In this document: piece by piece, positions 17,376-26,080 of the stretch
Position numbering within the stretch: the first letter of the stretch is position 1
Layout of the letters: each line of letters starts with the position of its first letter
Source: Bacillota bacterium
GTDB taxonomy: Bacteria > Bacillota > Bacilli > Paenibacillales > NBRC-103111
Direction: 5' to 3'
NCBI GenBank assembly: GCA_023388055.1
Contig: JAEWGW010000027.1
Location: 62,001-126,000 of the forward strand
DNA length: 64,000 nt
Program-made: the position numbers and the translations under genes
Notes under the pieces: generated by a model
The model's database searches: none
What the model was told of the DNA's origin: nothing
The model's input: the letters and a program-made list of their open reading frames with translations, nothing else

Positions 17376-17425
17376 GGCATCCGGTTAGGGCATTACCCCC
17401 GGCATCCGGTTAGGGCATTACCCGG
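17376..17425. repeat. Tandem direct repeat, 2 x 25 bp
   Basis: Two copies starting GGCATCCGGTTAGGGCATTA, identical for 23 bases. No coding role is visible. Confidence 0.9.
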
Positions 17426-17489
17426 GCCAGAACCATCGCCTGCACACTGAAATGCGACATCCAATTGCAAAATCCCGCCAAATACGTCC

Positions 17490-17518
17490 TTGCCATCCTG
17501 GGCATAATATGTTATCCT
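17490..17518 (+). promoter_or_regulatory. Promoter of the rplU operon
   Basis: TTGCCA (17490-17495), exactly 17-bp spacer, TATCCT (17513-17518). It lies about 110 bp upstream of rplU, leaving room for the leader. Confidence 0.7.
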
Positions 17519-17525
17519 ATTTTGG

Positions 17526-17630
17526 TATGTTGTAAAACATGCTGCAACCGCACGGGTCGGGTTCCTGAAGCATCGGCCAAGCCGGTCACCTGGACTCACG
17601 GCGAGTCTCAACATGAGGAGGTGCAACGAA
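17526..17630 (+). ncRNA. Ribosomal protein L21 leader
   Basis: The stretch before rplU carries GGTCGGG, GGCCAAGCCGGTC and the late GTCTCAACATGAGGAGGTG that typify the Firmicutes L21 leader, which lets L21 repress its own operon. Boundaries are estimated. Confidence 0.8.
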
Positions 17631-17942
17631 ATGTACGCTGTTATCGAAACAGGCGGTAAGCAATATAAGGTTCAACAAGGCGATGTTATTTACATCGAGA
17701 AGGTTGACGCTGCTGAAGGCGACGTGGTCAAGTTTGACCGTGTTCTTCTGCTTTCCAAGGAAGACGGGCTGGTAGTAGGCTCTCCCCTTGTAGCCGGCGC
17801 TTCTGTTTCTGCCAAGGTTGAAAAACATGGCAAGGACAAGAAGATCATCGTGTTCAAATATAAAGCCAAGAAAAACTACCGTAAGAAGCAAGGCCACCGT
17901 CAGCCTTACACCAAGATCACCATCGAAAGCATCCAGGCTTAA
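17631..17942 (+). CDS. rplU: 50S ribosomal protein L21
   Basis: A 103-residue large-subunit protein with the expected start MYAVIETGGKQYKV and the C-terminal KKNYRKKQGHRQPYTK segment that contacts 23S rRNA. The GAGGAGGTG site lies within the leader. First gene of the rplU-prp-rpmA operon. Confidence 0.97.
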   Translation: MYAVIETGGKQYKVQQGDVIYIEKVDAAEGDVVKFDRVLLLSKEDGLVVGSPLVAGASVSAKVEKHGKDKKIIVFKYKAKKNYRKKQGHRQPYTKITIESIQA

Positions 17943-17963
17943 TCGGCAGGGGAGCGGCTTTCT

Positions 17964-18314
17964 ATGATAAAGGTGAGGATTGACCGGGACGCGGGGGGAA
18001 GCATCGTTTCCTTCACCGTAACGGGCCATGCAGGCTACAATGATCCGGGCAAGGATATTGTTTGCGCCGGAGTATCCGCTGTTACCGTGGGAACCTTGAA
18101 CGCCATTGAGAAGCTGACGGGCCTTGAGCTTGCTGGCCGGGTGGAGGAAGGGTTTCTGGAGGCTGCAGTGCCGGAGCTTGCTCCCGGTGAAACAGCCGAG
18201 CGTGTCCAGCTTTTGCTGGAGGCGATGGTAGTTATGATACAGTCCATACAAGAATCCTATGGTGCATTCGTCACCATTCGGGACGGACATACAACCAAAT
18301 CAAGAAGGAGGTAG
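17964..18314 (+). CDS. prp: Ribosomal-processing cysteine protease Prp
   Basis: A 116-residue protease of the Prp (YsxB) family. The catalytic histidine lies in GHAGYNDPG near residue 22 and the cysteine in IVCAGVSA near residue 34. It removes the N-terminal extension from ribosomal protein L27. The adjacent rpmA product begins with the expected target sequence. Six bases separate it from rpmA. Confidence 0.93.
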   Translation: MIKVRIDRDAGGSIVSFTVTGHAGYNDPGKDIVCAGVSAVTVGTLNAIEKLTGLELAGRVEEGFLEAAVPELAPGETAERVQLLLEAMVVMIQSIQESYGAFVTIRDGHTTKSRRR

Positions 18315-18320
18315 ACATCC

Positions 18321-18632
18321 ATGTTGAAGCTTAATTTGCAGCTGTTCGCTTCCAAGAAGGGCGTAGGCTCCACCAAAAACGGTCGGGACAGCAAAGCGAA
18401 GCGTCTGGGCGCCAAACGTGCTGACGGACAAACGGTTACTGCTGGCAGTATCCTGTTCCGCCAACGCGGCACGAAGATTCATCCTGGCAACAATGTCGGT
18501 CTCGGCAAAGACGATACTCTGTTCGCGAAAGTAGAAGGAGTCGTCAAGTTCGAGCGCTGGGGTCGCGACCGTAAGAAGGTCAGCGTCTACCCGGTAGAAG
18601 CAGCACCGGTTGCTGCTACAGTTGAAGCTTAA
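18321..18632 (+). CDS. rpmA: 50S ribosomal protein L27 with cleavable extension
   Basis: A 103-residue protein. Its start MLKLNLQLFASKKGVG has the LQLFA extension known to be cut by Prp before the mature N-terminus; the mature N-terminus reaches the peptidyl-transferase centre. It is in the usual rplU-prp-rpmA order and has a terminator right after it. Confidence 0.97.
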   Translation: MLKLNLQLFASKKGVGSTKNGRDSKAKRLGAKRADGQTVTAGSILFRQRGTKIHPGNNVGLGKDDTLFAKVEGVVKFERWGRDRKKVSVYPVEAAPVAATVEA

Positions 18633-18646
18633 GGACTCGCGACTAA

Positions 18647-18680
18647 AACTCCGGCAGAATTGACTGCCGGAGTTTTTTTG
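18647..18680 (+). terminator. Terminator after rpmA
   Basis: AACTCCGGCAG and CTGCCGGAGTT arms, then TTTTTT. It separates the ribosomal operon from spo0B. Confidence 0.9.
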
Positions 18681-18820
18681 GTAAGAGGCCTCCGAGGCCT
18701 CCGAAAACAAGGGAAGCCGCATCTTGCCGCGGCAGCCATTAAGGTGTGCAGATGCTTTCGAAAGCCGGTTTTTCGCACCTGCGGAAAACGCCAGAGGTCA
18801 ACGGAAGGCGGGAAAACGGG

Positions 18821-19546
18821 ATGGCACGTGGGAGTGGATTACGGGCCGCGGCGGGCGCAGTCAGCGTTCTGGCACTGGCGGCTCTTGTTATATGGCCGAT
18901 GCCCCTTGCCATAAGGGCGGTATTGGCAGTCATTGCAGGAGGTTCGGCCTGGTTGCTGGGTGCTGCGGTGTTAGACGGGCACAAGCTCCGGGAGCGGGAA
19001 ACCATTCTCCGGCTTCTGACCCATTACAGGCACGACTGGATGAATGAGCTGCAGGTATTGTTTGGTTATACCCGTCTCAAGAAGTATGATATATTGCCGG
19101 AATATATGGATAAAATAAGGACGTCCGCCCTGCAGGACAGCCTGATCTGCAAGCTGGGGAACCCCGCCTTGGCCGTGTATTTGATGGAGCAGCGCGTATC
19201 CGGCGGCACCTGCCGCGTGGAAGTTGAGCTGGAGACAGAAATGAATCTGCAGAAGCTGGTTATGTCCGAAAAAGAAGTATTTCAGCTTATTGAAGGTGTT
19301 TCCGAACGTCTCATCCGCAACGCCGTTCCTACCCAGGGTGAGCCGTCGGTGCTCAGCCTCGGTTTTGATGAGGAAGAAGCCGAGATTCTGGTGGATTTTG
19401 TATTCCAAGGGGAAGCGGATTGGGACCGGCTCCGTACGGTGGTATCGGATTTTCTGCGCAAGTATAAGGATAAGCTGAGCATCAGGGAAGAAGAATATGG
19501 GGAAGACCGGGCGGTTATCGCCCTGGCGCTTCCGTTTCCGACATAA
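18821..19546 (+). CDS. spo0B: Sporulation phosphotransferase Spo0B-like, with N-terminal membrane segments
   Basis: A 241-residue protein between rpmA and obgE, the same place as spo0B in B. subtilis. LLTHYRHDWMNELQ contains the phosphoryl-accepting histidine (near residue 71) in the four-helix-bundle setting of Spo0B, which moves phosphate from Spo0F to Spo0A. Two hydrophobic segments precede it (residues about 12-50), absent in B. subtilis Spo0B. GGAAGGCGGG eight bases before the ATG fixes the start. The C-terminal half is a degenerate ATPase-like fold. Confidence 0.85.
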   Translation: MARGSGLRAAAGAVSVLALAALVIWPMPLAIRAVLAVIAGGSAWLLGAAVLDGHKLRERETILRLLTHYRHDWMNELQVLFGYTRLKKYDILPEYMDKIRTSALQDSLICKLGNPALAVYLMEQRVSGGTCRVEVELETEMNLQKLVMSEKEVFQLIEGVSERLIRNAVPTQGEPSVLSLGFDEEEAEILVDFVFQGEADWDRLRTVVSDFLRKYKDKLSIREEEYGEDRAVIALALPFPT

Positions 19547-19604
19547 ATCAATTGTCCGTAAGCACAACGGGCATCATGCATTTTCACAAAAAGGGTGTGG
19601 CTTC

Positions 19605-20915
19605 ATGTTTGTAGATACAGCGAAAGTATTTGTTAAAGGGGGCGACGGCGGAGACGGCATCGTCTCGTACCGGCGGGAGCTCTATGTCCCGAACGGGGGA
19701 CCGGCAGGCGGGGACGGCGGAAACGGCGGAGACGTTATTTTCCGTGTGGACGAAGGTCTGCGGACTCTGATGGACTTCCGGTACCAGCGGCATTATAAGG
19801 CTCCCAAGGGCGAACGCGGCCAAACCAAAACCCGTCACGGCGCCAGCGCGGAGGATATGATCGTCCGTGTGCCGCCGGGGACTCTCCTGGTGGATGATGA
19901 CACCAAAGAAGTGATTGCCGATATGACCCGGCACGGTCAGGAAGTGGTAATCGCCAAGGGTGGCAGAGGCGGACGGGGCAATGCCCGGTTTGCTACGGCC
20001 AACAACCCGGCTCCTGGTATTGCGGAGAAGGGGGAGGAAGGGCAAGAGCGCTACGTCCTGCTGGAGCTGAAGGTTATGGCGGACGTAGGACTTGTGGGTT
20101 TCCCCAGCGTCGGCAAATCTACCCTTTTGTCCATGGTATCGGCAGCCCAGCCCAAAATCGGCGCCTATCACTTCACCACATTATCGCCCAATTTGGGTGT
20201 GGTGGATGTGGAGGAAGGCCAAAGCTTCGTTATGGCCGACCTGCCGGGTTTGATCGAAGGCGCACATACCGGAATCGGTCTTGGCCACGAGTTCCTGCGC
20301 CATGTGGAACGGACCCGGGTCATTGTCCATGTGGTGGACATGTCCGCCAGCGAAGGCCGCGATCCTTACGAGGATTGGGTGAAGATCAACGACGAGCTGA
20401 AGCTTTATAATGTGAAGCTGGAGCGTCGCCCGCAGCTGGTGGTCGCCAATAAAATGGACATCCCCGAAGCGGCGGAGCATCTGGAGATCTTCAAACGCAA
20501 GCTGGAAGAGGAGCATGGGATTACGGAGGTTATTCCGATTTCGGCCGCTTCCCGCCAAGGCGTGCGTGAGCTGATCTTCCGGATCACCCAGATGCTGGCC
20601 TCGGTGCCGGAGGAGCTGGATGAGGAGAAGGAAGAAAATCCGGTTCAGGAACGGGTGGTCTATACCTTCACCAAGCAGAAGGATCCCAAGGAGTTCAGCA
20701 TTGAAGTGGATGAGGATGGAGTGTTTGTCGTAGAGAGTGAAAACATCGAAACGATGATGCGCCGCTTCAACTTTGCTTCTGAAGATACGGTGCTCCGTTT
20801 TGCGCGGACGCTGCGGAAGATGGGCGTGGATCAGGCTTTGCGCGACCGTGGGGCCAAGGACGGGGACACGGTCCGGATCGGCAAGTTTGAATTTGAGTTT
20901 AGCGAAAAGGGCTGA
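19605..20915 (+). CDS. obgE: Obg family GTPase
   Basis: A 436-residue GTPase for ribosome assembly and stress. The N-terminal glycine-rich Obg domain (GGDGGDGIVSYRRE) is followed by G motifs GFPSVGKST near residue 165, DLPGLIEGA near 212, NKMD near 283 and SAAS near 314, then the C-terminal OCT domain. Start chosen at FVDTAKVFVK, with an AAGGGTG site. It follows spo0B as in B. subtilis and ends at a terminator. Confidence 0.96.
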   Translation: MFVDTAKVFVKGGDGGDGIVSYRRELYVPNGGPAGGDGGNGGDVIFRVDEGLRTLMDFRYQRHYKAPKGERGQTKTRHGASAEDMIVRVPPGTLLVDDDTKEVIADMTRHGQEVVIAKGGRGGRGNARFATANNPAPGIAEKGEEGQERYVLLELKVMADVGLVGFPSVGKSTLLSMVSAAQPKIGAYHFTTLSPNLGVVDVEEGQSFVMADLPGLIEGAHTGIGLGHEFLRHVERTRVIVHVVDMSASEGRDPYEDWVKINDELKLYNVKLERRPQLVVANKMDIPEAAEHLEIFKRKLEEEHGITEVIPISAASRQGVRELIFRITQMLASVPEELDEEKEENPVQERVVYTFTKQKDPKEFSIEVDEDGVFVVESENIETMMRRFNFASEDTVLRFARTLRKMGVDQALRDRGAKDGDTVRIGKFEFEFSEKG

Positions 20916-20950
20916 GATTAGGGCTGTGTTGTCTGCGGCTCAGCTAAGGA

Positions 20951-20983
20951 AGACCTCCGGGCGGGATAACCGGGGGTCTTTTT
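20951..20983 (+). terminator. Terminator after obgE
   Basis: AGACC-TCCGG and CCGG-GGTCT arms, then TTTTT. A second foldback lies at about 21000-21065, with GCATCCGG-type arms and a GGGGAAAA/TTTTTCCCC stem. Confidence 0.8.
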
Positions 20984-21160
20984 GTGATTCCCGGAAAAAG
21001 CGTATCCGGAGCGACTGCGAATATTGCTCCCGGATGCGGGGAAAACCATTCGTCTTTTTCCCCGGCTTCTCCCCAAAAGCAGGATGAACGTCCAAAAAGA
21101 ATGGCGGAACATCAACAATCCAAGGAAGAACGTTGAACTTTTTGTGACATCGTTGTATAT

Positions 21161-21189
21161 TTGAAGTGTGAGGAATACTCACATATAAT
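21161..21189 (+). promoter_or_regulatory. Promoter with a GlnR/TnrA-type box in its spacer
   Basis: TTGAAG (21161-21166) and TATAAT (21184-21189) are 17 bp apart. The spacer is the 17-bp inverted repeat TGTGAGGAATACTCACA, a perfect fit to TGTNA-N7-TNACA, the GlnR/TnrA consensus. A box exactly in the spacer predicts repression in nitrogen excess. A 200-bp untranslated leader with a GGACGG/CCGTCC hairpin separates it from the trpD2-like gene. Confidence 0.65.
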
Positions 21190-21389
21190 ATGGAGTATAT
21201 GATTGGAAAAACCGAAATTCGTAACTTAATCTCTTCTTTCATGTTATATATATGGATAATATTAGTTATAAATGCGGGGATTAGATGCTTGAATGAAGAG
21301 GTTCATGTTCGGCCCATGAAAGTTTCTCCGGTATGGATGGACGGAAGGGTATCCGTCCCCGTGAATGTCCGGTTAAAGGAGGCTACAAG

Positions 21390-22457
21390 ATGAAACAGTG
21401 GATAAAAGCGGTGGGCACTACCAAGAAGGAAGCCCGGAACCTCACCTATGACGAGGCTGTTGCCGCCGCTCATGCCATTGCACGGGGAGAATCCACAGAG
21501 GCGCAAACGGCTGCGTTTCTGACAGCTGTGCGGATGAAGGGGGAGACGGACGAGGAAGTGACTGCTTTTGTGGATGTCTTCCGGAGGTATTCGCTTCCAT
21601 ACGCTTCCTTCTCCGAGTCCCTCAACTGCGCAGGCGTTTATGCGCCGCGTCAAATTCTGCCGGTTACCCTGCCGGTAAGTCTGCTGATGGCATCCGTCGG
21701 CTTTGCCCAGGTGCTGCATGGCAGCGGGGGAACGGTTACCGGACATGGGGCGACACTGGGCGGTTTGCTGCAGGGGCTGGGGGTGCAGACGGATTTGGCG
21801 GCCAGCGATTGGGAGGCCGTGTTTGCCGCTGTGAAGATCGGTTATATCCGAACCGACAGAATGTGTCCGGCGCTTGGCGGGATCAGGCGGTTCCAGGAGG
21901 AGGTGGGGCTCGACACCTTTATGGGCCAGGTGGAGCGCATTCTCAATCCGGTCCATTCCCACCAGATGCTTATCGGCGCAGGGCAACGGTTTTCGGTGGA
22001 AAGCCTGGTGCAGATTCTGCCCAAGGCAGGCATCAAAAAAGCGTTTATCGTGCAGGGAATGGAAGGGTCGGAGGATCTGTCCATCGCCAAAAGCTCTACT
22101 ATCCGGATTATATCTGCCGATACGGATGAAACGGTCATTCTGGAGCCGTCCACCTTCGGCTTCTCCGGATATGTGCTGGAGCCGGCTTCTCCGGGACGCC
22201 ATCTGGAGCTGCTGGAGCGGCTCATCCAGGGGGATGATGCGCCGGAGATAACCAATGAGCGGGAGCATGTTATTTATAACGCGGGCTTGCGGCTGTACTG
22301 GAATGAGAAGGTTTCCACCTACGAGGAGGGCTTCCAGCTGGCGCGGGAGCTCTACGCCCGCAAGGAAGGGTGGAAAGTCCTGAAGAAATGGCGGGACCTG
22401 GCGGCCGCTTATGCACCGGAGAGCTCCCGGCAGAATAATGAAGCGGCAGGTGCGTGA
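21390..22457 (+). CDS. Anthranilate phosphoribosyltransferase-like protein (TrpD2 family)
   Basis: A 355-residue protein of the glycosyltransferase family 3 fold. The N-terminal helical region LTYDEAVAAAHAIARGEST and the GGTVTGHGATLGG loop match TrpD-type proteins, but the members of this branch act or bind elsewhere than tryptophan synthesis; E. coli YbiB binds nucleic acid. AAAGGAGG eight bases before the ATG fixes the start. No trp genes lie near. The promoter has a GlnR-type box, so a role in nitrogen-dependent metabolism is inferred. Confidence 0.7.
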   Translation: MKQWIKAVGTTKKEARNLTYDEAVAAAHAIARGESTEAQTAAFLTAVRMKGETDEEVTAFVDVFRRYSLPYASFSESLNCAGVYAPRQILPVTLPVSLLMASVGFAQVLHGSGGTVTGHGATLGGLLQGLGVQTDLAASDWEAVFAAVKIGYIRTDRMCPALGGIRRFQEEVGLDTFMGQVERILNPVHSHQMLIGAGQRFSVESLVQILPKAGIKKAFIVQGMEGSEDLSIAKSSTIRIISADTDETVILEPSTFGFSGYVLEPASPGRHLELLERLIQGDDAPEITNEREHVIYNAGLRLYWNEKVSTYEEGFQLARELYARKEGWKVLKKWRDLAAAYAPESSRQNNEAAGA

Positions 22458-22468
22458 ATGCCGGAGGC

Positions 22469-22993
22469 TCACAGCAAAAGAGGGTCATGAAGCGGCACCC
22501 AGATCATGGAGGGTTTATGCTCGCCGTCTGCGTCCTTGGTTTGCCCCGACAAGGTGGCGGTTCCCGCCCACAGTCCCCCGGCTGCGCCGAATTGCAGGTA
22601 ATGCTCCAAGAGGCTCCGGTACACATAAGGGATATCGCGGTCCAGAATCCGGTTCCGCGGGATCCAATGAAGCTCTCCCTCATCCGTGTGGGAGAGCTTA
22701 TCTGTTTTGGCGCGGCCCGCAAACACGAACTGCTGCCGCAGATCGGTGCCGCTGAGCCGGGTGACGATGTACCTCAACTCCAGATCCTCAATATCTTCAG
22801 GCCGAAGCCCTGTTTCCTCCTCCACCTCCCGCAGACAGGCAGCAAGAGGAGCAGCCATCTCATACGGCTCCAGATGACCGCCGATACCCGCCCATTGCCC
22901 CGGAGACAAGGTCCGGTTGGGGGAACGTTTCATCATCAAGAGCCTGTCTTCATGAAACAGCATGGCTACGGCAATCAATCTCAGGGAGTACAT
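22469..22993 (-). CDS. NUDIX hydrolase
   Basis: A 174-residue NUDIX protein. The box GGHLEPYE...CLREVEEETGL is present near residue 43; its glutamates REVEEE bind the metal. The spacing between the first E and REV is two residues longer than in MutT, as seen in a Bacillus branch with GGHxEPHE. The substrate is some nucleoside diphosphate derivative, not identifiable. The start at 22993 has AAGGAG nine bases before it; an ATG at 23002 abuts the site. Ends 11 bp from the convergent trpD2-like gene. Confidence 0.8.
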   Translation of the reverse strand: MYSLRLIAVAMLFHEDRLLMMKRSPNRTLSPGQWAGIGGHLEPYEMAAPLAACLREVEEETGLRPEDIEDLELRYIVTRLSGTDLRQQFVFAGRAKTDKLSHTDEGELHWIPRNRILDRDIPYVYRSLLEHYLQFGAAGGLWAGTATLSGQTKDADGEHKPSMIWVPLHDPLLL

Positions 22994-23189
22994 ATCTGAC
23001 ATCTCCTTAGATGTAGTTTCTGGCATGGCTACATTGTAACAGTGGTCCGGTTCCTTTGCTATTCCTCCAACTGTTCTGCGTGTTCTGTTTCTTGCCTTGC
23101 TTGTCCTCATTTTTCTTTGTATGATAACGTGGAGATGCCATAACGTGACAATCCGTTTGTCATAAAAAGTACAATTATTGCGGGGCCTA

Positions 23190-23218
23190 TTGCCGGATTC
23201 CATGCCTTCCGGTATAAT
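23190..23218 (+). promoter_or_regulatory. Strong promoter of the pheB-hom-thrB-pheA-ilvE genes
   Basis: TTGCCG (23190-23195), 17-bp spacer, TATAAT (23213-23218). Two ATAACGTG direct repeats lie upstream at 23124 and 23140. Confidence 0.7.
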
Positions 23219-23266
23219 GTCCACAATACGAAAACAAAAGTCTCTTTGGAGAGGACGAAATCCGGA

Positions 23267-23719
23267 ATGTCGGAAACGAAGATCAATGATCGCTACTACT
23301 TGGTACGCCAAGACATTTTGCCGGAAGCGCTGGTCAAGACCATGCAAGTTAAGGAAATGCTGGCGCAGGGCCAGGCCAGAACCATTCATGAAGCCGTGGA
23401 TAAGGCAGGGCTTTCCCGCAGCGCTTTCTATAAATACAAGGACGGTATCTTCCCTCTAAGCAAGCTGGAGCGGGAACGGATCGTCACCATCTCCATGGAT
23501 TTGGAGAACCGTTCAGGCATCCTGTCCAAGGTGCTGGGGCTGATTGCGGGTCTGGAGGGCAATGTGCTGACCATTCACCAATCCATCCCTCTGCAGGGAA
23601 TGGCCAATGTGGTCATTTCCGTGGATACTTCCCTGATGGGTGAGCAGTTTGTCACCTTCATCGAAACATTGCGCAGCCATGACGGGGTGAAGCGGGTATC
23701 CATAGTTGGACAGGGGTAA
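23267..23719 (+). CDS. ACT-domain regulator, PheB/ThrR type
   Basis: A 150-residue protein. The N-terminal half has a helix-turn-helix look (QARTIHEAVDKAGLSRSAFYKYKDG near residue 38); the C-terminal half is an ACT amino-acid-binding domain (ITISMDLENRSGILSKVL). The match in B. subtilis was called PheB and is now described as ThrR, a repressor of threonine genes; its place directly before hom and thrB here fits that role. The start at 23267 has GGAGAGG 12 bases upstream, slightly far. Confidence 0.75.
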   Translation: MSETKINDRYYLVRQDILPEALVKTMQVKEMLAQGQARTIHEAVDKAGLSRSAFYKYKDGIFPLSKLERERIVTISMDLENRSGILSKVLGLIAGLEGNVLTIHQSIPLQGMANVVISVDTSLMGEQFVTFIETLRSHDGVKRVSIVGQG

Positions 23720-23748
23720 TAGAAAGAGAGAGAACAGGAGGAATCACT

Positions 23749-25032
23749 GTGACCATCAAAGTGGGTTTGCTCGGCCTGGGTACGGTAGGGACCGGGGTTG
23801 TGCGGATCGTAGAGGGGCATCAGGAGGACCTGCAAAGACAGACGGGTCTGGGAATCCATATTGAGAAAGTGCTGGTTCAGGATGTATCCAAAGTCCGGCC
23901 GGTTGCTTTTGGGGACGGGGTATTAACCGATAAGCCTGCAGACATCATCGCCAATCCGGATATAGATGTGGTCATCGAGGTGATGGGCGGTATCGAACCG
24001 GCCAAAAGCTATGTGCTGGAGGCGATTTCCCGGGGCAAGCATATTGTGACCGCCAACAAGGATCTGATGGCCCTGCACGGCGAGGAAATTATGACCGAAG
24101 CCGCAGCCCATGGCTGCGATGTGTTCTATGAAGCCAGTGTAGCCGGCGGCATTCCCATTATCCGGACGTTGACGGAGAGTTTTTCCTCCGACCGGATCAC
24201 CAAGGTGATGGGAATCGTGAACGGCACCACCAACTATATTTTGACCAAAATGAGCAAAAAAGGCGCTGCCTATGAGGATGTGCTGAAGGAAGCCCAGCAG
24301 TTGGGTTATGCTGAGGCCAATCCAAGCTCGGATGTGGACGGCCTGGATGCCGCCCGCAAGATGACCATCCTGGCTACCTTGGCTTTCCGTACCAATGTGG
24401 ATTTGACCGATGTGAAGGTGGAGGGCATCCGCAAGGTGAGCAAGGAGGACATTGCCTACGGCAAACGTCTGGGCTACGAAATCAAGCTGATGGGCATCGC
24501 CGAATGCCAACAGGACGAAATCAGCGTCAGCGTGCAGCCCACCATGGTGAAAACCACCCATCCGCTGGCCTCCGTCAACGGCGTGTTCAACGCCGTATAT
24601 GTGTACGGGGAATCCGTTGGTGAAACCATGTTTTATGGACCCGGGGCAGGCGAACTGCCTACGGCGACATCCATCGTGTCTGACCTGGTGAATGTGGTGA
24701 AGAACCTGCGTATGGGCGTTAACGGCCGGACGGCTACCTTGGCTTACAAGGAAAAGAAGCTGCGGCCGGATTCCCAAATCTGTTCGAAATTTTATATTCT
24801 TCTGCATGTGGCCGATAAAGCAGGGGTGCTGGCCCGGATTACCCAGGTGTTCGCCGACAATGAGGTCAGTCTGGAGTCTGTGAACCAGCAGCCTAACCCG
24901 GTGAACCCCATGGCCGAAATCATCATCATTACCCACACCGCCAACCAGGCGGCCATGAACCAGGTGCTGGATGCCTTCAACAAGCTGGACGTGGTGCAGG
25001 AAATCAAGAGTGTTTACCGTGTCGAAGGCTAA
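23749..25032 (+). CDS. hom: Homoserine dehydrogenase
   Basis: A 427-residue enzyme making homoserine from aspartate semialdehyde. The NAD-binding GLGTVGTGVV lies at the N-terminus, the catalytic KLMGIAECQ block near residue 245, and a C-terminal ACT domain (LHVADKAGVLARIT) near residue 350 that normally gives threonine feedback. GTG start with AGGAGG site. It follows the PheB/ThrR gene by 29 bp. Confidence 0.95.
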   Translation: MTIKVGLLGLGTVGTGVVRIVEGHQEDLQRQTGLGIHIEKVLVQDVSKVRPVAFGDGVLTDKPADIIANPDIDVVIEVMGGIEPAKSYVLEAISRGKHIVTANKDLMALHGEEIMTEAAAHGCDVFYEASVAGGIPIIRTLTESFSSDRITKVMGIVNGTTNYILTKMSKKGAAYEDVLKEAQQLGYAEANPSSDVDGLDAARKMTILATLAFRTNVDLTDVKVEGIRKVSKEDIAYGKRLGYEIKLMGIAECQQDEISVSVQPTMVKTTHPLASVNGVFNAVYVYGESVGETMFYGPGAGELPTATSIVSDLVNVVKNLRMGVNGRTATLAYKEKKLRPDSQICSKFYILLHVADKAGVLARITQVFADNEVSLESVNQQPNPVNPMAEIIIITHTANQAAMNQVLDAFNKLDVVQEIKSVYRVEG

Positions 25033-25045
25033 AGGAGAAACGATC

Positions 25046-26029
25046 ATGTTAAAGCATATAGAAGGAGTCCGGGTCAGGGTTCCGGCCAGCACGGCCAACC
25101 TGGGACCCGGCTTCGATTCTCTTGGCCTGGCACTTTCCTTATATACCTGGATCGAAATGCGCGCCGCCAAGGATCGGACGGAGTTTCATTATTATGGGGA
25201 GCAGCTGGCGGATAAAGGGCTGCCCACGGATAAAACCAATCTGGTGTACAAGGTAGCCCAGCAGGTGTTCCGCAAAGCAGGTGTGGACGTACCGGAGCTG
25301 GAGGTTTCCATGTACAGCGAGGTCCCGCTGACCCGGGGGCTGGGGAGCAGCGCATCCACGATTGTCGGTGCTCTGACTGCAGCCAACGCTTTGATCGGCT
25401 CACCCTTGTCAACGGATGATTTGTTCCAGATGGCCAGCGCCATGGAGAAGCATCCGGACAATGTGGGAGCTTCTCTATTTGGGGGGATAGCCGTAGCCTT
25501 CTGGGACGGGGAACGGGCGGAATGCATCAAGGTGGAGCCCCACCCGCGACTGGAGGCCCTGGTAGCCATCCCGAGGTTCCAGCTCTCCACGGAAAAGGCC
25601 CGGAATGTACTACCCAAGGAGCTGTCCATGAAGGATGCCGTATTCAATGTAGGCCATTCCAACGTGCTGGTGGCGGCCTTGTGCACCGGCCGGCTGGAGA
25701 TGATCCGGCACGCCATGAAGGATGCGCTCCACCAGCCCTACCGGGCCTCACTAGTACCGGGTATGGCTGAGATTCTCCGGGATGCCCCTGAGCACGGGGC
25801 GTTGGGGGTTGCGCTGTCCGGCGCGGGACCGACGATGTTCGCTCTGGTGGACCGTGAATCGGGCTGCAAGGAGGAGCTGGAGCAGTTCCTGCATACGAGC
25901 TTCGGAGCCGCCGGAATCGAAGCGGATACCCTGTGGCTGATGCCCGATTCGGAAGGGCCGCAGCTTACACTCTTGACACCGGAATCTCCTTCGGGTACAT
26001 TTATCGAAAACATCAAGGAGCTGCGATGA
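25046..26029 (+). CDS. thrB: Homoserine kinase
   Basis: A 327-residue GHMP kinase that phosphorylates homoserine. The ATP loop VPLTRGLGSSAST lies near residue 91 and the final GALGVALSGAGPT near residue 250. An AAAGGAG site precedes the ATG, 13 bp after hom. The usual third gene, thrC, is absent, so threonine synthase is encoded elsewhere. Confidence 0.94.
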   Translation: MLKHIEGVRVRVPASTANLGPGFDSLGLALSLYTWIEMRAAKDRTEFHYYGEQLADKGLPTDKTNLVYKVAQQVFRKAGVDVPELEVSMYSEVPLTRGLGSSASTIVGALTAANALIGSPLSTDDLFQMASAMEKHPDNVGASLFGGIAVAFWDGERAECIKVEPHPRLEALVAIPRFQLSTEKARNVLPKELSMKDAVFNVGHSNVLVAALCTGRLEMIRHAMKDALHQPYRASLVPGMAEILRDAPEHGALGVALSGAGPTMFALVDRESGCKEELEQFLHTSFGAAGIEADTLWLMPDSEGPQLTLLTPESPSGTFIENIKELR

Positions 26030-26080
26030 AATTTGGCGGTGCTTTTTTTCGCCGCAGTCGCATAAAGGAGAGGTTCGGGA

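Noticed and set aside
17376..17425. CRISPR array
   Set aside because: Only two directly abutting copies with no spacer.
21190..21393. Small open frame in the 5' leader of the TrpD2-like gene
   Set aside because: No good ribosome site and codon use unlike the neighbours; more likely untranslated leader.
21303..22472. Minus-strand open frame of 389 codons
   Set aside because: Antisense to the TrpD2-like gene, no motif and no ribosome site.
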